Shown in pieces: positions 20,136-31,511 of a stretch of 33,154 bases of DNA. The stretch is from NCBI RefSeq assembly GCF_001039355.2, contig NW_019773931.1, forward strand, positions 1 through 33,154. Direction: 5' to 3'. A program made the translations under genes and the position numbers. The notes beneath the pieces are model-generated. The model did not search any database. It was not told where the DNA came from and saw only the letters and a list, made by a program, of their open reading frames with translations. This DNA is from Lingula anatina. Taxonomy: Eukaryota; Brachiopoda; Lingulata; Lingulida; Lingulidae. Each line of letters opens with the position of its first letter. Position 1 is the stretch's first letter.

Positions 20136-21561
20136 AGTGCAAGCAAGCGACATCTGTAACCAATCAAAATTATCTGACGTGGCAAAGTAAAATGACCAGC
20201 AAACATGACAAAGACATAAAAATCACACAAAAGTTAAAAACGCAATTTCAGCCTTATAGGAATTCGAACACCCATCAGATTACAGATTTCCGGAGGACCA
20301 CCGTTACGAGGCGGACCTGCATTCCGTTCACACCGGTATAACCCTTTCTTCAAAATGGTAGAGGCTTAGAACCCTTCTGTCACGGTTCCTTGATACCAAA
20401 GACTTTTTCAAACTTAGTACATACAACGTAACGTAGAAATTACACATGTAAACAGCACGCCTCTTATTTCATTTTAAACGTTGACCAAGTTTACCTTTTA
20501 CATGTTATAGTACCTACGTTACATGACAAATATGAAATAACAACATCTACTTAAATGAATTTACGACATTTATGTAAATTAACATCAGGATGAAGTTTTG
20601 GCGGTTGTCGCTCCTCCTACCTGATACCATATAATGTGGAATTTGGCCTTCTGCTCTGCTCTAGTAATGCCAAAAGAATCGAACACAGAGCACAGTTCCT
20701 ATTGATGTATTAAATTCGCTATGCTTGCTTTTGATGTCGATTCTTCCGATGTAAAGCACTATGTACACTTGATACACTATCTGCACATGTATAGCGAAGA
20801 TGCTGCAATTGCGATTTTTGTCCAGAGTGTCAGAGAAGTGAAAATCTTGGAGTTTGTTTCCATTGTGGGAGTAATCGGTGTCTGTCTTCGGCGTTTTAAT
20901 CACATTTTACAAACACGCCGTTGTGAAAAGTACGCTGAAGTGACCAATAAACATTACACATCTCTGAAATGAATCTGTTACACATGAAAAATATAAGAAT
21001 ATGCCGCACTGTTTCCGATGGAGTGAAGGCATTGTCCTTGCGTCTAGTTATTTGAAACAAGCTCTTGCTCTAAGATACTACGCTAAAGGTTGAAGAAGAG
21101 TCTCTTCAAAGTATGGCATCCGACAGGCAGTGATCACTCCATTCCCAGTTCTTTGAATAATGGCATTCCGAAAACTTATATTTCCGAACTCCACAAACAA
21201 GCCTTAGTTAAATAATCGATACTAATCGATCGCTGATGTACCCCCTGGTTGTTCAAAGGCGGATAGGTGGTGAGGGAGAACTATCAATTATAGTGCAATG
21301 GATTATAAGGAAATTGAAAAGCAATCATAATTTCAACCTGTGAAAATGAAAAAACACATTTAATTCACAAATAGATTTTGTTGGATGTATATGAATTAAT
21401 CGCTCTACTGTTTGACCTTTTGAAATAGTGGTTAATTGACTACCTCCTTTATTATAAATCCAGATCAACTTCGTAAAGAAAAAATAATAATCAAGCAAAA
21501 CCTTTAAAAATTCACACATTGCTGTTTTGGAGTAAAAGTTTACTGCACACGTGTTTACATC
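20136..21561. repeat. unclassified 1.4 kb repeat, copy A
   Basis: Colinear with 24681-26070 from 'agtgcaagcaagcgacatctgtaacc' through 'cacacgtgtttacatca'. The two opposing open frames (20661-20903 minus and 20721-20972 plus) both recur in copy B, but about 10 of 80 residues differ in either frame, so neither looks constrained and I do not call them genes. Copy A has a private 41 bp insertion (20261-20301). It ends exactly where the truncated Tc1-like sequence begins. Confidence 0.85.
20255..20318 (-). repeat. tRNA-like sequence, possible SINE head remnant
   Basis: The minus strand reads CGTAACGGTGGTCC, then AATCTGTAATCTGATGGGTG, then TTCGAATTCC. This resembles the A-box, anticodon and B-box order of tRNA-derived SINEs. 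Stems are imperfect and the 3' arm is degenerate. Most of it (41 bp) is missing from copy B. This is not an intact tRNA gene. Confidence 0.3.
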
Positions 21562-22566
21562 AGGCCAGTAGGGGAACCACTGTTAACAGTAGGTCATATA
21601 CAGCGACGTCTGCAATGGGCTGGGGACCACGTGCGTTTGCAGCCAAACCACTGGAATCACGTCGTTTTCATTAATGAGGCCAGATATGGATTTTTTAGGG
21701 TTGATCGTCAAATCCGTGTCCACCGACGTGTACGAGGGGCATAAAACAACGATTGTGTACTGCCTAGGGTGCAAGCAGGGGATGGTAACGTCTCTGTTTG
21801 GGGAGCATTTCATGTCGGTGCCCAGAACCAGTTGGTTTTTCTAGGAGGCAACCTCATCCAGGATTCCTACAGAGACATTCTACAGCAAACAATGCTTCGA
21901 TTGGTAAGAGTCATCTTCAGGAACAATTTTTTGTTCCAACACGACTGCGCAACCCCACATCGAGGCCGCAGAATCACTGTTTTTCTTCAAAGTCAATGGG
22001 TTCAGCAACTGCCCTGGCCTGCAAACTCTCCAGATATGAACCCAATTGAAAAACTTGGGACAAAAATAACGCACAGAATTAATAGCTATGGTCCCCGGTC
22101 GGTAAATAGTGATGAACTGCGACAGGCAAATATCACTGCGTGGAATGATATTCCCACCCAAACTCTAAAAAAACGTGTCACAGTGTATGCCATGTAGGAT
22201 GAAGGCGCTGCAAGCGGCTGCTGGAGGTTATACCCGCAATTACTGACTTTTCATGATTTACTGTAGTAAGTCCTTTGACTGTGTAACATATCACTGTCCG
22301 GAGGCTATCATTTTCTTTAATATCTTATCTTAAAGTTTACACTGACATCAAACTGTTGATATGGTTTTCTGGGGGTGTTCCTTTCTTTTGAATGCCATCT
22401 TATGTCACATTTGATATTATTGACCAAAATATCTCACAACAGAAGACTGTATGTTATTATCACTCAGTGACATACTTTTTTAATGACTCAAGCCAAAAAA
22501 ATTTTAATCAGCACTCAAAAATAACAATGATAAAAAATATTCCATATTAAGTAGCAACCCTGTAAC
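21562..22566 (+). pseudogene. Tc1-like (DD34E-type) transposase pseudogene with 3' tail
   Basis: The frame starting about 21565 gives RRLQWAGDHVRLQPNHWNHV and FINEARYGFF, the block that in Tc1 carries the first catalytic Asp; here it reads N instead of D. After a frameshift the 21769-22197 frame gives SVWGAF, FQHDCATPHRGR (second Asp), WPANSPDMNPIE (Glu) and further C-terminal sequence. A second frameshift near 22180 separates the normal tail PCRMKALQAAAGGYTRNY. The N-terminal DNA-binding domain and left terminus are missing. The right end is the TA at 22565-22566, after which CR1-like sequence resumes. Inactive. Confidence 0.85.
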
Positions 22567-22975
22567 TATAGAGCAATGCAAATTCTTAGAGACTGTCCAA
22601 AGTCGTGTTTTGAAGATTATTTCCCCTGACCTACACCATGATGAAGCCCTGAACCTGACAAATGGATTTGAACAACATCACATTTGTTATTCAAATAATG
22701 CCATAATAGGTCGTGTAATTGTTATTTTACAACAGTGGCAACAATTGCACGACCTACTTATCTTTAGTTTCACCAATGTGATATATCACTTATATTAAGC
22801 GAGCTTACATATTGTATTTTTCAGATATAAGAGCCCTAATACATACTGTGTGAGCCTTGAATTCAAAGCTTTCCTTTTATATCTGTTAATATCGTAAAAT
22901 GTAAAGAAAAATGCTATGGTTTGTAAAAAAATGTTAAAAAATAAAGAAATCAAACTTCTGAGAACCAAGACTTAC
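22567..22975 (+). pseudogene. CR1-like retrotransposon 3' fragment (RT C-terminus plus 3' UTR)
   Basis: This is the inverse of 17770-18087. It encodes IEQCKFLETVQSRVLKIISP...DEALNLTNGFEQHH, the usual C-terminus after the RT domain, and then the conserved 3' UTR hairpin (22707-22756). It ends with an A-rich tail containing AATAAAGAAA near 22941. A 16 bp deletion relative to the other copy precedes the hairpin. The left edge is a TA at the Tc1-like junction. Confidence 0.8.
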
Positions 22976-23930
22976 CGACATGTGTAGTAAGATATAACTT
23001 CAACATTATACTTTTTTAAAACTAAGCCACTGCTCAGTTATACAAGTGGGAAACATTGTGGAAGAAATAAACACATACTTTTAGCAACACGTTTTCTGCA
23101 TTAACTACGATAATTGACATCAAAACCTCTCTCTCTCTCTACCATCTTAGCCACAGTGGAAAACGAGATACGACCGACATACTCCACCTTCATGGCAAGC
23201 GTAAATTTATGACTAGGTAACGACGGGGGGAAACACCAATTCAGTTTGGTGCAACTGTCTTTTCTCGGGCGTATCGTTTTTTCCTAAAATTACTCGGGCG
23301 CAACTGCTACGCCTGAGTTACGACACGTTGGTGCAACCTGGCCCAGGCTCACTGAAATTCCTAAGTAGACATGCACTTCCCTGATGTTAGACCTTTCAAA
23401 ACCAAAACCTCAACGTCCTTACTCTTATGGTGTAGGTAGAAATAAGATTACATAAATTATTAGACGGACAGACAGATACATGGACGTTCGAACGAGAGTA
23501 ATAACATAACCCCCGACTTTTGTCGCAACAGCGCGGATATAAAAATGCTGACAAGAAAATCTGCATGGCAGTCGATGACGTGAAAAAAGCAAAAATAGCA
23601 CCAAATTTGAAGTTATTTGAAAATATTTGAAGGAATTTGAAAATATGATAAAAACAAAATGCCAGATGGTTGATATTGTATAATTTAGTGCTGAAAACCA
23701 CAAAACGATAGGTGATTTGCATCAAAATACATTTACAAAGAAAACAAGAGTCACAATATTCACAGAGGCTCCGAACGTAAACTAGCGGCGTTCCAATAAG
23801 AAAAGATATATAACTACATATTAAATGTTGTGGATACTTTATCACAGACATAATATCTGACGAGCAACAGTTAATTCACAAGTTTAGACAGCAAAGTTGA
23901 ATTGACATAGACTCCTCAGTCTGCTACAAA
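22976..23930. other. noncoding interval with a dispersed repeat
   Basis: It contains the 23649-23710 copy of the 62 bp repeat also found at 19496-19557, and a short (CT)n at about 23128. Open frames on the minus strand (23396-23851) are composed of low-complexity hydrophobic codons and match no family I know. Confidence 0.5.
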
Positions 23931-24838
23931 CCGGTGTGAACGGAATGGTAGTCCTAGTAAAGCAAGTCTGACCGGACACTAATTCCTGGAAATGCAAGAT
24001 CGGACATTTTAGTCGACCTACATGTATTCATTTGTCAGATACATTTTCAAATTGGAGCCGTTGACGACACCTTTAAGGGTACCTCCCCTTTTAATTTGTA
24101 GGATGTACGCTCCCAATTTTGATATTCATTTTACTACATAAGGCCCTAGTCAGGGCTCTTCCTGTTTTCCACCTTACGACTATTCGCCAAAGTTCATCAT
24201 CATGGCCATCATCATGACCATCATCATTACTGCATTGACTGTCATCCGAGACGCCCTTTACTTTCCTCTTATTTACTCTATAAAATAGCTTGTCATGTTT
24301 AATCTGAAATAATAATTACAATATTATATATATTCATAAATTGACATTAATGACAGGCCTTTCCTTCTGTAAGTGAAGTTTGACGGAGAAAAGCAATAAT
24401 AAGTATTTGTCCTCGGACCCAAAATCCTAGAGATAGTAGTCCCTCGTGCCTAAAATCCCAAAAATTGGAATACCGCGGACCTTAAATACCAGAAATTTTA
24501 GTCCTCCGGAAACTCATTCCAGGTCGTTTCTGGGTCGGTGCTGTGCCTATCGGGTATGTGCCCTCTTGAAGATACTGAAATATAACCTCTATGTTGGGTC
24601 TAGAACATGTGCTGCTCGTCCCTTCCATATCCAAAATCAAATGAGGGTGTGGTATTAGAATATGAACGTATTTATAGTAGTGCAAGAAAGTGACATCTGT
24701 AACCAATCAAAATTATCCGACGTGGCAAAGTAAAATGACCAGCAAACATGACAAAGACATAAAAATCACACAAAAGTTAAAAACGCAATTTCAGCCTTAT
24801 AGGCGTTACGAGGCGGACCTGCATTTCGTTCACACCGG
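23931..24838. mobile_element. foldback-like element 2 (CCGGTGTGAA termini)
   Basis: The left end CCGGTGTGAACGGAATG and the complement of the right end CCGGTGTGAACGAAATG are near-perfect inverted repeats about 17-20 bp long, followed by GTCC motifs as in element 1. It contains four ~31 bp direct subrepeats at about 24410-24511 built on TCCTCGGACC...AAAATCC. No transposase is visible. The right end lies inside repeat copy B and is also present in copy A (20336), where no left partner is found. Confidence 0.6.
24410..24511. repeat. four ~31 bp direct subrepeats
   Basis: Units beginning TCCTCGGACC (24410), TCCCTCGTGCC (24440), ACCGCGGACC (24471) and TCCTCCGGAA (24502) each follow an A/T-rich spacer of the type AAAATCC..AGA..TTAG. 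They lie within foldback-like element 2. Confidence 0.6.
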
Positions 24839-26070
24839 TATAACCTTTTCGTTAAAATGGTAGAGGCTTGGAACCCTTCTGTCACGGTTCCTTGAAACCA
24901 AAGACTTTTTAAAACTTAGTACATACAACGTTACGCAGAAATTACACATGCAAACAGCACGCCTCTTATTTCATTTTAAACATTGACCAAGTTTACCTTA
25001 TACATGTTATAGTACCTACGTCACATGCCAAATATGAAATAACAACATCTACGTAAATGAACTGACGTCATTTATGTAAATTAACATCAGGTTGCCGCTC
25101 CTCCTACCTGATACCACAAAACGTGGAATTTGGCCTTCTGCTCTTGAGTTTCCTAGTAATGCCAAAAGAATCGAACACAGAGCACAGTTCCTATTGATGT
25201 ATTAAATTCGCTATGCTTGTTTTTGATGTCTATCCTTCCGAGGTAAAGCACTACGTACACTTGATACACTGTCTGCACTTGTATAGCGAAGATTCTGCAA
25301 TTGCGACTTTTGTCCAGAGTGTCAGAGAAGTGAAAATCATGGAGTTTGTTTCCATTGTGGGAGTAATCGGTGTCTGTCTTCGGCGTTTTAATCACAGTTT
25401 ACAAACACGCCGTTGTGAAAAGTACGCTGAAGTGACCAATAAACATTACACATCTCTGAAATGAATCTGTTACACATGAGAAATATGATAATAATATGCC
25501 GCACTGTTTCCGATGGAGTGAAGGCATTGTCCTTGCGTCTAGTTATTTGAAACAAACTCTTGCTCTAAGATACTACGCTCAAGGTTGAAGAACAGTCTCT
25601 TCAAAGTATGGCATCCGACAGGCAGTGATCACCCCACTGCCAGTTCTTTGGATAATGGCATTCCGAAAACTTATTTTTCCATACTCTACAAACAAACGTC
25701 AGTGTAATAATCGATAATTATCGATCGCTGTTGTACCCCCTGGATGTTCAAAGGCGGATAGGTGGTGAGGGAGAACTACCAATTATAGTTTAATGGATTA
25801 TAAGGAAACTGAAAAGCAATCATAATTCCAACCCGGGAAAATGAAAAAAAAAAAAAAAAAAAAAAAACACATTTAATTTACAAATAGATTTTATTGGATG
25901 TATATGAATTAATCGCTCTACTGTTTGACCTTTTCAAATAGTGGTTAATTGACTACCTCCTTTATTATAAATCCAGATCAATTTCGTAAAGAAAAAATAA
26001 TTATCAAGCAAAACCTTTAAAAAATCACACATTGCTGTTTTGGAGTAAAAGTTTACTGCACACGTGTTTA
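24681..26070. repeat. unclassified 1.4 kb repeat, copy B
   Basis: About 93-95% identical by eye to 20136-21561. It lacks the 41 bp tRNA-like piece and has gained a 24-base A run (25844-25867). It runs on into copy C after a short spacer. Both copies have the paired ATCGAT motifs before 'gctg(a/t)tgtaccccctgg'. Confidence 0.85.
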
Positions 26071-26099
26071 CATCATCCCTAACTCTCAATCAAGATAGA

Positions 26100-26965
26100 A
26101 AAAAAAACACAATAGTCTATGCTTAAGCTTGTATTTGATGTCGATCCTTCCGATATAAAGCACAACGTAAACTTAATACACTGTCTGTGTATGTATTGGG
26201 AAGAAGCTGTAATTGCTGTAATTTTTCCAGAGAGTCAGCGAGGTGAAAATGTTGGAGTCTGTTTCAATTAATTATGTGAGTTGTTGGTGTCCGTCTTCGG
26301 CGTTAAAATCACAATTTGCAAACATGCCGTTGTAAAAAGTACGGTGAAGTAATCAATAAACATTACACATCTCTGAAATGAATCTGTTGCATATGAAAAT
26401 TATGAAAAAAAAATGTGTAGTACGGTTTCAGATTGAGTCAAGACATTGTCTTTGTGTCTCGTTATTTGAAACAAGCTCTTGCACTTGCTCCGCGCAAGGT
26501 GAAGTACAATCTCTCCAAAGTATCGCATCCTACAGGCGGTGGTCACCGCATTGCCAGTTCTTTGGATAATGACATTCCGAAAATTTATTTTTCCGAACTC
26601 CACAAACAAGCCTTAGTTAAATAATCGATACTAATCGATCGCTGATGTACCCCCTGGTTGTTCAAAGGCGGATAGGTGGTGAGGGAGAACTATCAATTAT
26701 AGGGCAATGAATTATAAGGAAATTGAAAAGCAATTATACTTCCGACCTGGGAAAATGGAAAATCACATTTAATTTACAAATATACTTCGTTGGTGTATAT
26801 AAATTAATCGCTCTACTCTTTGACCTTTCGAAATAGTGGTTTATTGACTGACCCTGAACAATTTCGCAAAGAAAAAAATACCATCTTCAAATCCTTGGAC
26901 ATATAATCACATATTACTGTTTTGGAGTAAAAGTTAATGCATATGCGTATTTAGTCATCCCTAAC
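26100..26965. repeat. unclassified repeat, copy C (partial, mosaic)
   Basis: It aligns with the second half of copies A and B, from 'gcttttgatgtcgat' on. It is well diverged at its left side, yet from about 26590 to 26700 it is almost identical to copy A (21190-21300) and differs from its neighbour B there. It ends in the same 'catccctaactct' sequence that follows copy B. Confidence 0.8.
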
Positions 26966-27019
26966 TCTTAATTAAGATAGAAAAAAACATATAGTGTATT
27001 TTATATATACATTGTTAAA

Positions 27020-27024
<5 letters not shown>

Positions 27025-27082
<58 letters not shown>
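27025..27082. repeat. (TA)n microsatellite
   Basis: About 58 bases of uninterrupted TA directly follow repeat copy C. Confidence 0.95.
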
Positions 27083-27085
<3 letters not shown>

Positions 27086-29626
27086 GTAGGGGCATTTATA
27101 TCGAGATATGAAGGTCAATTTAGTTTTAAATGAATAGGAAGGGATTGTTTTTAAAGATGCATACAAAGTCAATTTTTTGTCACAAATGCCAGCATATAGT
27201 TTCAAGTAGTATAACTAAGAGAATTACCAAAATGCATTGTTTAATTTTACCCGAAAATGATGTTTGAACAGATTTTTCTGCTGGCATTCTAAGCTGTATG
27301 TCAATGGGGCAGGAAAGTAGGTCACGGAAGTAGGTTAAATTTGCAACCATATATTTAAAGAAAGGAGCAGTCTGAAGGTCTTTTATGGTTGATGGAGTGG
27401 TCTATTCAGTTTATCGCTTGGTATGTCGAATTTATTTAAGTCATATAAGAATCTAGTAGAAGTGGTTTACATGTGTTACTGGGAATCCACACTCCACCGA
27501 TGCTTGGTTCGTATGTAACTTTAAAGGTTCCTCTGTTAAAGCAATAAAGTAAATAAACATTGAGACACTTGTGGAAAATACTTAAGTTCAACTTTTATCT
27601 TAAAATATAGATTAATGATGGTTATTCTTGAGGAAATTTGCGAGTCCAACACCTCGCAAATTGTCCCGTTATTGTTTTTTTTACAATTAAATTGTTTTGG
27701 ATCAGGTTTTAAATAATTAAACAGCAACGCTCTTTCAGCGCAGATTCTTGTTCAGACGAACAAAGCTTTTAGACTTTTAATTACATTACCTAATGCGTCT
27801 TTCATGTTTTGTTCGGTACGTTATTCAAATATTAAATAGTCAATTAGCCAAACAATGATCGTTTTTATATCAGTAATCGCTGCCAGCACTACTATAGATT
27901 TCCTTTAATTGCATGCAGTCAGTGAAAATTTTTTTTTGCCTAATGAAAGAAAGGTACAAGTTGCGATGCAGGTCAATATTATTTGTTGAATAACTTTCGA
28001 GTTTTTTAAGCTATAGCCTCGCAGCTCGATAAACTATTATGTTTACTTCGATCAAACATTCCGTCGCCAGACACTCGCCATGAACAAAAAACATTGGTAT
28101 ATCACAGTTGTCCTAAAATTGGGATCTTCTGGATACAGGACCAACTTGAAAGAAAAATAATATGAATTTCTATCGGGCATCACAATATAAAAAATAATTC
28201 CATGCTGTACATTTAATGAAAAACACATTTGCAATCGTCAACACTATTAGCATGTGCGGCACCAACAGGAAAAAAAGATTTACATGCACAATTCAACTAG
28301 GTATGCTGTCCACAAGTGCAATTTTGTTTTGGGGATTCAGACTCAGCCTTGGGCAAGGCCTTGCTAATTCCCTCAAACTTGTCGGTGTGAGTTATTTTCT
28401 CTTGAATGACCCCCTCCCCATTGGCCTCTGGAACAATGGGGAGCGCTTTTAGATTGTGGTTCAGTGAGCAGATTAAGGTTTTCGTCGATTAACCCCCTCG
28501 CTAATTGAACCAATGGGCAGAATGCGTAAGATAGAAATGTTATTCCATCACCCGCAGCCTAGGTTTCTTGAATATATTTAAAGGCACCACCTGGCTCGTC
28601 GGCCTAGAAATGGGCACAGCGCCAACTTGACTAAGGTGCAACCTCAAGTACACCAGCATTTTGCTCGATATTATTGACTGAACAAATCCTTATTTCTTAA
28701 TCTTAAAACCGAAAAAAGACACATCTAGCATACGTACCTTTACTTTAGAGCCACCGTTAATTGACTTGGTTCAAACAATGGAAAATGGTCAGTAAATGAT
28801 TTTAATTAAGAAAAAAATCCGAGGCTGTGAAAACTTTATTAGAAATAAAGGCAAACTGGGCTTACATATATCATCAGTCTGCACCATAAACGTTTCGGCT
28901 TAATGACCATTCGGAACACCGGTTTTTATAAAATCTACTGGTCTTATTTAAATTCACTAGTCTCTATAAAAAAATTCCAATCAGACCGAATATATAATGC
29001 ATCAATACTAGCAACAGAACGATATATGCAGTGTTCGCTGATGCGTTTATTAGGTCAACAATGTGTTTCTGCTCTGCATTTAGTACATGTAGATGCAGCT
29101 AGAACGCGGTGCCACTGTGTCTGCACTATTGGTGTGTTCACCCCTCTCACCCCCCGCCCCCCCCCCCCCCCGCAAAATATATTATACACAACGGTGTTGA
29201 GATGGGTGTATAAATTTAACAGATTGAACCAGCCTTACCTATCAAAATGTCCATATTTTATATATTAAACTTTATCATATATTGTACCTGTATTTTATAT
29301 ATACTTTATATTGAATGTCAGGAGCTGTCTTCCAGTTTTATGCTCCTCTGAAAAATAACATCTATTGCTTTTGTCAATTATTTTCATTTTCAATTACTTA
29401 TAAGTATTTTCTTATATTTCGTACATATCTTGCACTATTTTTCTCAAATAAATCTTGAATATATTGATTCCTCCCGAAATGTACAGACTTGAGCTTTAAT
29501 ATGGAATATTTCTGTTTCAAAGGTATACCCACTAGTAGGTAAAATGCGTCCTTTTTTAAAAAATGTCAGATCTCATAAAAGATATGTGAAAGGAGAAGTG
29601 TGTTGTCAGGTATGTCTCCACAAGGA
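27083..29626. other. gene-free interval
   Basis: AT-rich DNA with no domain-bearing frame. The 28216-28452 frame (78 residues) is open but I do not recognise it, and it has no splice or codon support. A C-run interrupted by one G lies at about 29152-29171. Confidence 0.5.
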
Positions 29627-29693
29627 GTTATAAGAGAAGGAGTAGAAACAAGGGGTTTCCTTTCATCCTATCCTCGTAACGGGCTTAATCCTC
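29627..29693 (+). repeat. dispersed bipartite sequence, copy 1
   Basis: GTTATAAGAGAAGGAGTAGA and the following AAC (29627-29649) match the minus strand of 32654-32676 exactly over 23 bases. A second block, TCCTCGTAACGGGCTTAATC (29671-29693 with CTC), matches the minus strand of about 32559-32581 with three differences. Nature unknown; it may be an old repeat or a structured RNA relic. Confidence 0.45.
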
Positions 29694-30384
29694 ATAATTA
29701 CCCAGCTTGTGGTCTTAGGGAGAGCTTGTGCCTAATATTTATTCAAAAGACCGTCCACGTGGGTTGCTTCAGCCAATTGGGATAAAGTCTCGCGAAGTCT
29801 CTAATAATCTCACATAGAAAACATGGTGGGATTACAAAAAGGTGTAGAGAGAGATTTCCAGCCTGTACCCAACCATTTCGGGAGATAAATCTCAAATCAT
29901 GTAAGATACACCTCCGTTTGATCTAGAGCCGATCAGTTATACAAAAATTAGTTTCACATCAAGAATGTATGAGAACAATTTTACAAACCCCCTTCAACGC
30001 TAAAATTAGCACCTGTAGAAGTCTCATTTTTATTTCAAATTCGTTTTGTCGTGTAAAGAAAATTTACCTTCATCTAGGAATAACACATTCAATTCACAGC
30101 CGTGTGCACAAAATAGTAGAACTTGCAATTTCCGTATGCCAGTCTCGTTTCTTTTTCTTTTTTTTTTTTTTGCACATTATTTCTTATATACCAGGTAGAG
30201 AAAAGCTTGCACAGGAAAATTGGGGAAAAGAAAATAAGTTATTGCACTTCGTATGATTCTAAATAAAATTTCATTATATCATATTTTTGGTTATATCTTC
30301 GTCTTTTGCATGAGGCCAGCTTATAGTAAACTGATAGTTTTTAAAAATTTAAAAATTCATTAGAAGAAAAAACGAAAGAAATAT

Positions 30385-31053
30385 TTTTATCGATTGATAT
30401 TGCTTTATTTTAACATTTGAGCAACTTGTATAACATTAACATCTAAAACAAAGTACCAGCAATGAAAATATGTCAATATTGTTACACCCAACATTGATTA
30501 AAGCAATGCAAAAATACATGAATGTGGCAAAAATGGTTAGTTTTTATTTTAATGTGGTGATTATTTTATTTCATACTTTAGACAGTTAGCCAATGAACAC
30601 TAAATTCTCTTTTAAAACTTGGAGCACTCTTCAATTTCAGCCAAAAATTGAATTTCACAAATTTATCTGCGTTCCAGTATCAGTTCATATTTGCATCTGA
30701 ATTAATTAATCTTTAATAAATAGCACGTACTTGTCTACAAACCATGTCATGTGTGCAAAAACTTGCATATTAAACTAAAAACAATGTACTTTTTGACTTC
30801 ATACACCTTTCTTTAGGTGGTTCAAACCTAAGATAATATGACAAATTTCAGTACACTGATTACCAATAAATGTTATTATAAGCAACAGCCAGCACAGCTC
30901 AAAAATATTTTTTATCCCTTTAAAGTTCGTCAAAAGTTGTGATGGTGCTCATTGACACACAGCATTTTGAGATGAAAGGCACTTCTGTTATATTAATTGC
31001 AGATCAAGGAATGGCAAAATGGTTATTTCTGGTCTCAGTCATGTTGAACAAGC
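30385..31053 (-). other. candidate terminal exon and 3' UTR of an unrecognised gene
   Basis: A textbook acceptor, AACTCTATTTTTTCTAG|, is followed by GCTTGTTCAACATGA, giving ACST then stop if joined in phase 0 to the exon at 31231-31299. A canonical AATAAA (minus strand, 30404-30409) lies about 645 bases downstream, a normal 3' UTR length. Support is by signals only. The gene and its upstream exons are unknown. Confidence 0.3.
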
Positions 31054-31230
31054 CTAGAAAAAATAGAGTTTTTAATAATTATACATAAAAAACTTTACAC
31101 ACAAACATTCCCTAAAATCTTAACAAATAATAAATCACAACCTCTGTTATAGGGAAACTGGTAACTGTAGATTATGTATTAAGGTACTTGAAAGCTTGAC
31201 TAAAATTATACCAAAACCATCAATGGTTAC

Positions 31231-31299
31231 CTCTTGTGCACTGTAGTTTAATGTTAGTGGTGGTAAGAAAACAGAGCCTTGTGCCTCATCAAGTTTCTG
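31231..31299 (-). CDS. candidate 69 bp internal coding exon, gene unknown
   Basis: It is bounded by ATTGTTTCCAG| and CAAGAG|GTAACC and open in one frame only, encoding QKLDEAQGSVFLPPLTLNYS plus AQE. The downstream intron would be 177 bp, similar to the introns of the ROCO gene. The upstream partner exon is unclear: a further acceptor (CTCATTTCAG|GTTGAAGAG, near 31382) is followed by a frame VEENAGERSLVLLVDVAIIE that stops before this exon. I do not recognise the peptide. Confidence 0.28.
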
Positions 31300-31511
31300 C
31301 TGGAAACAATCATTTTGACTGTTCAATAATGGCTACATCTACCAGCAAAACTAAAGATCTTTCACCTGCATTCTCTTCAACCTGAAATGAGTAAGTAAGA
31401 AATTCATTACAAAATATAACTCCATATGCTAAACGAAACTCTTCAAACATCATATTGCAACAAAAAAATTGAAAATAAAATCCGAGAGAGAGTTCCCTGT
31501 CGTCAAATTTT

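Noticed and set aside
20661-20972. Opposing open frames of about 80 residues in repeat copies A and B as genes
   Set aside because: Between copies, about 10 of 80 residues differ in either frame, so there is no sign of protein-level constraint.
26972-27205. Frame rich in IY repeats
   Set aside because: Translation of the (TA)n tract.
28216-28452. 78-residue frame starting MKNTFAIVNT
   Set aside because: No recognisable family, no duplication or splice evidence, and length within chance expectation.
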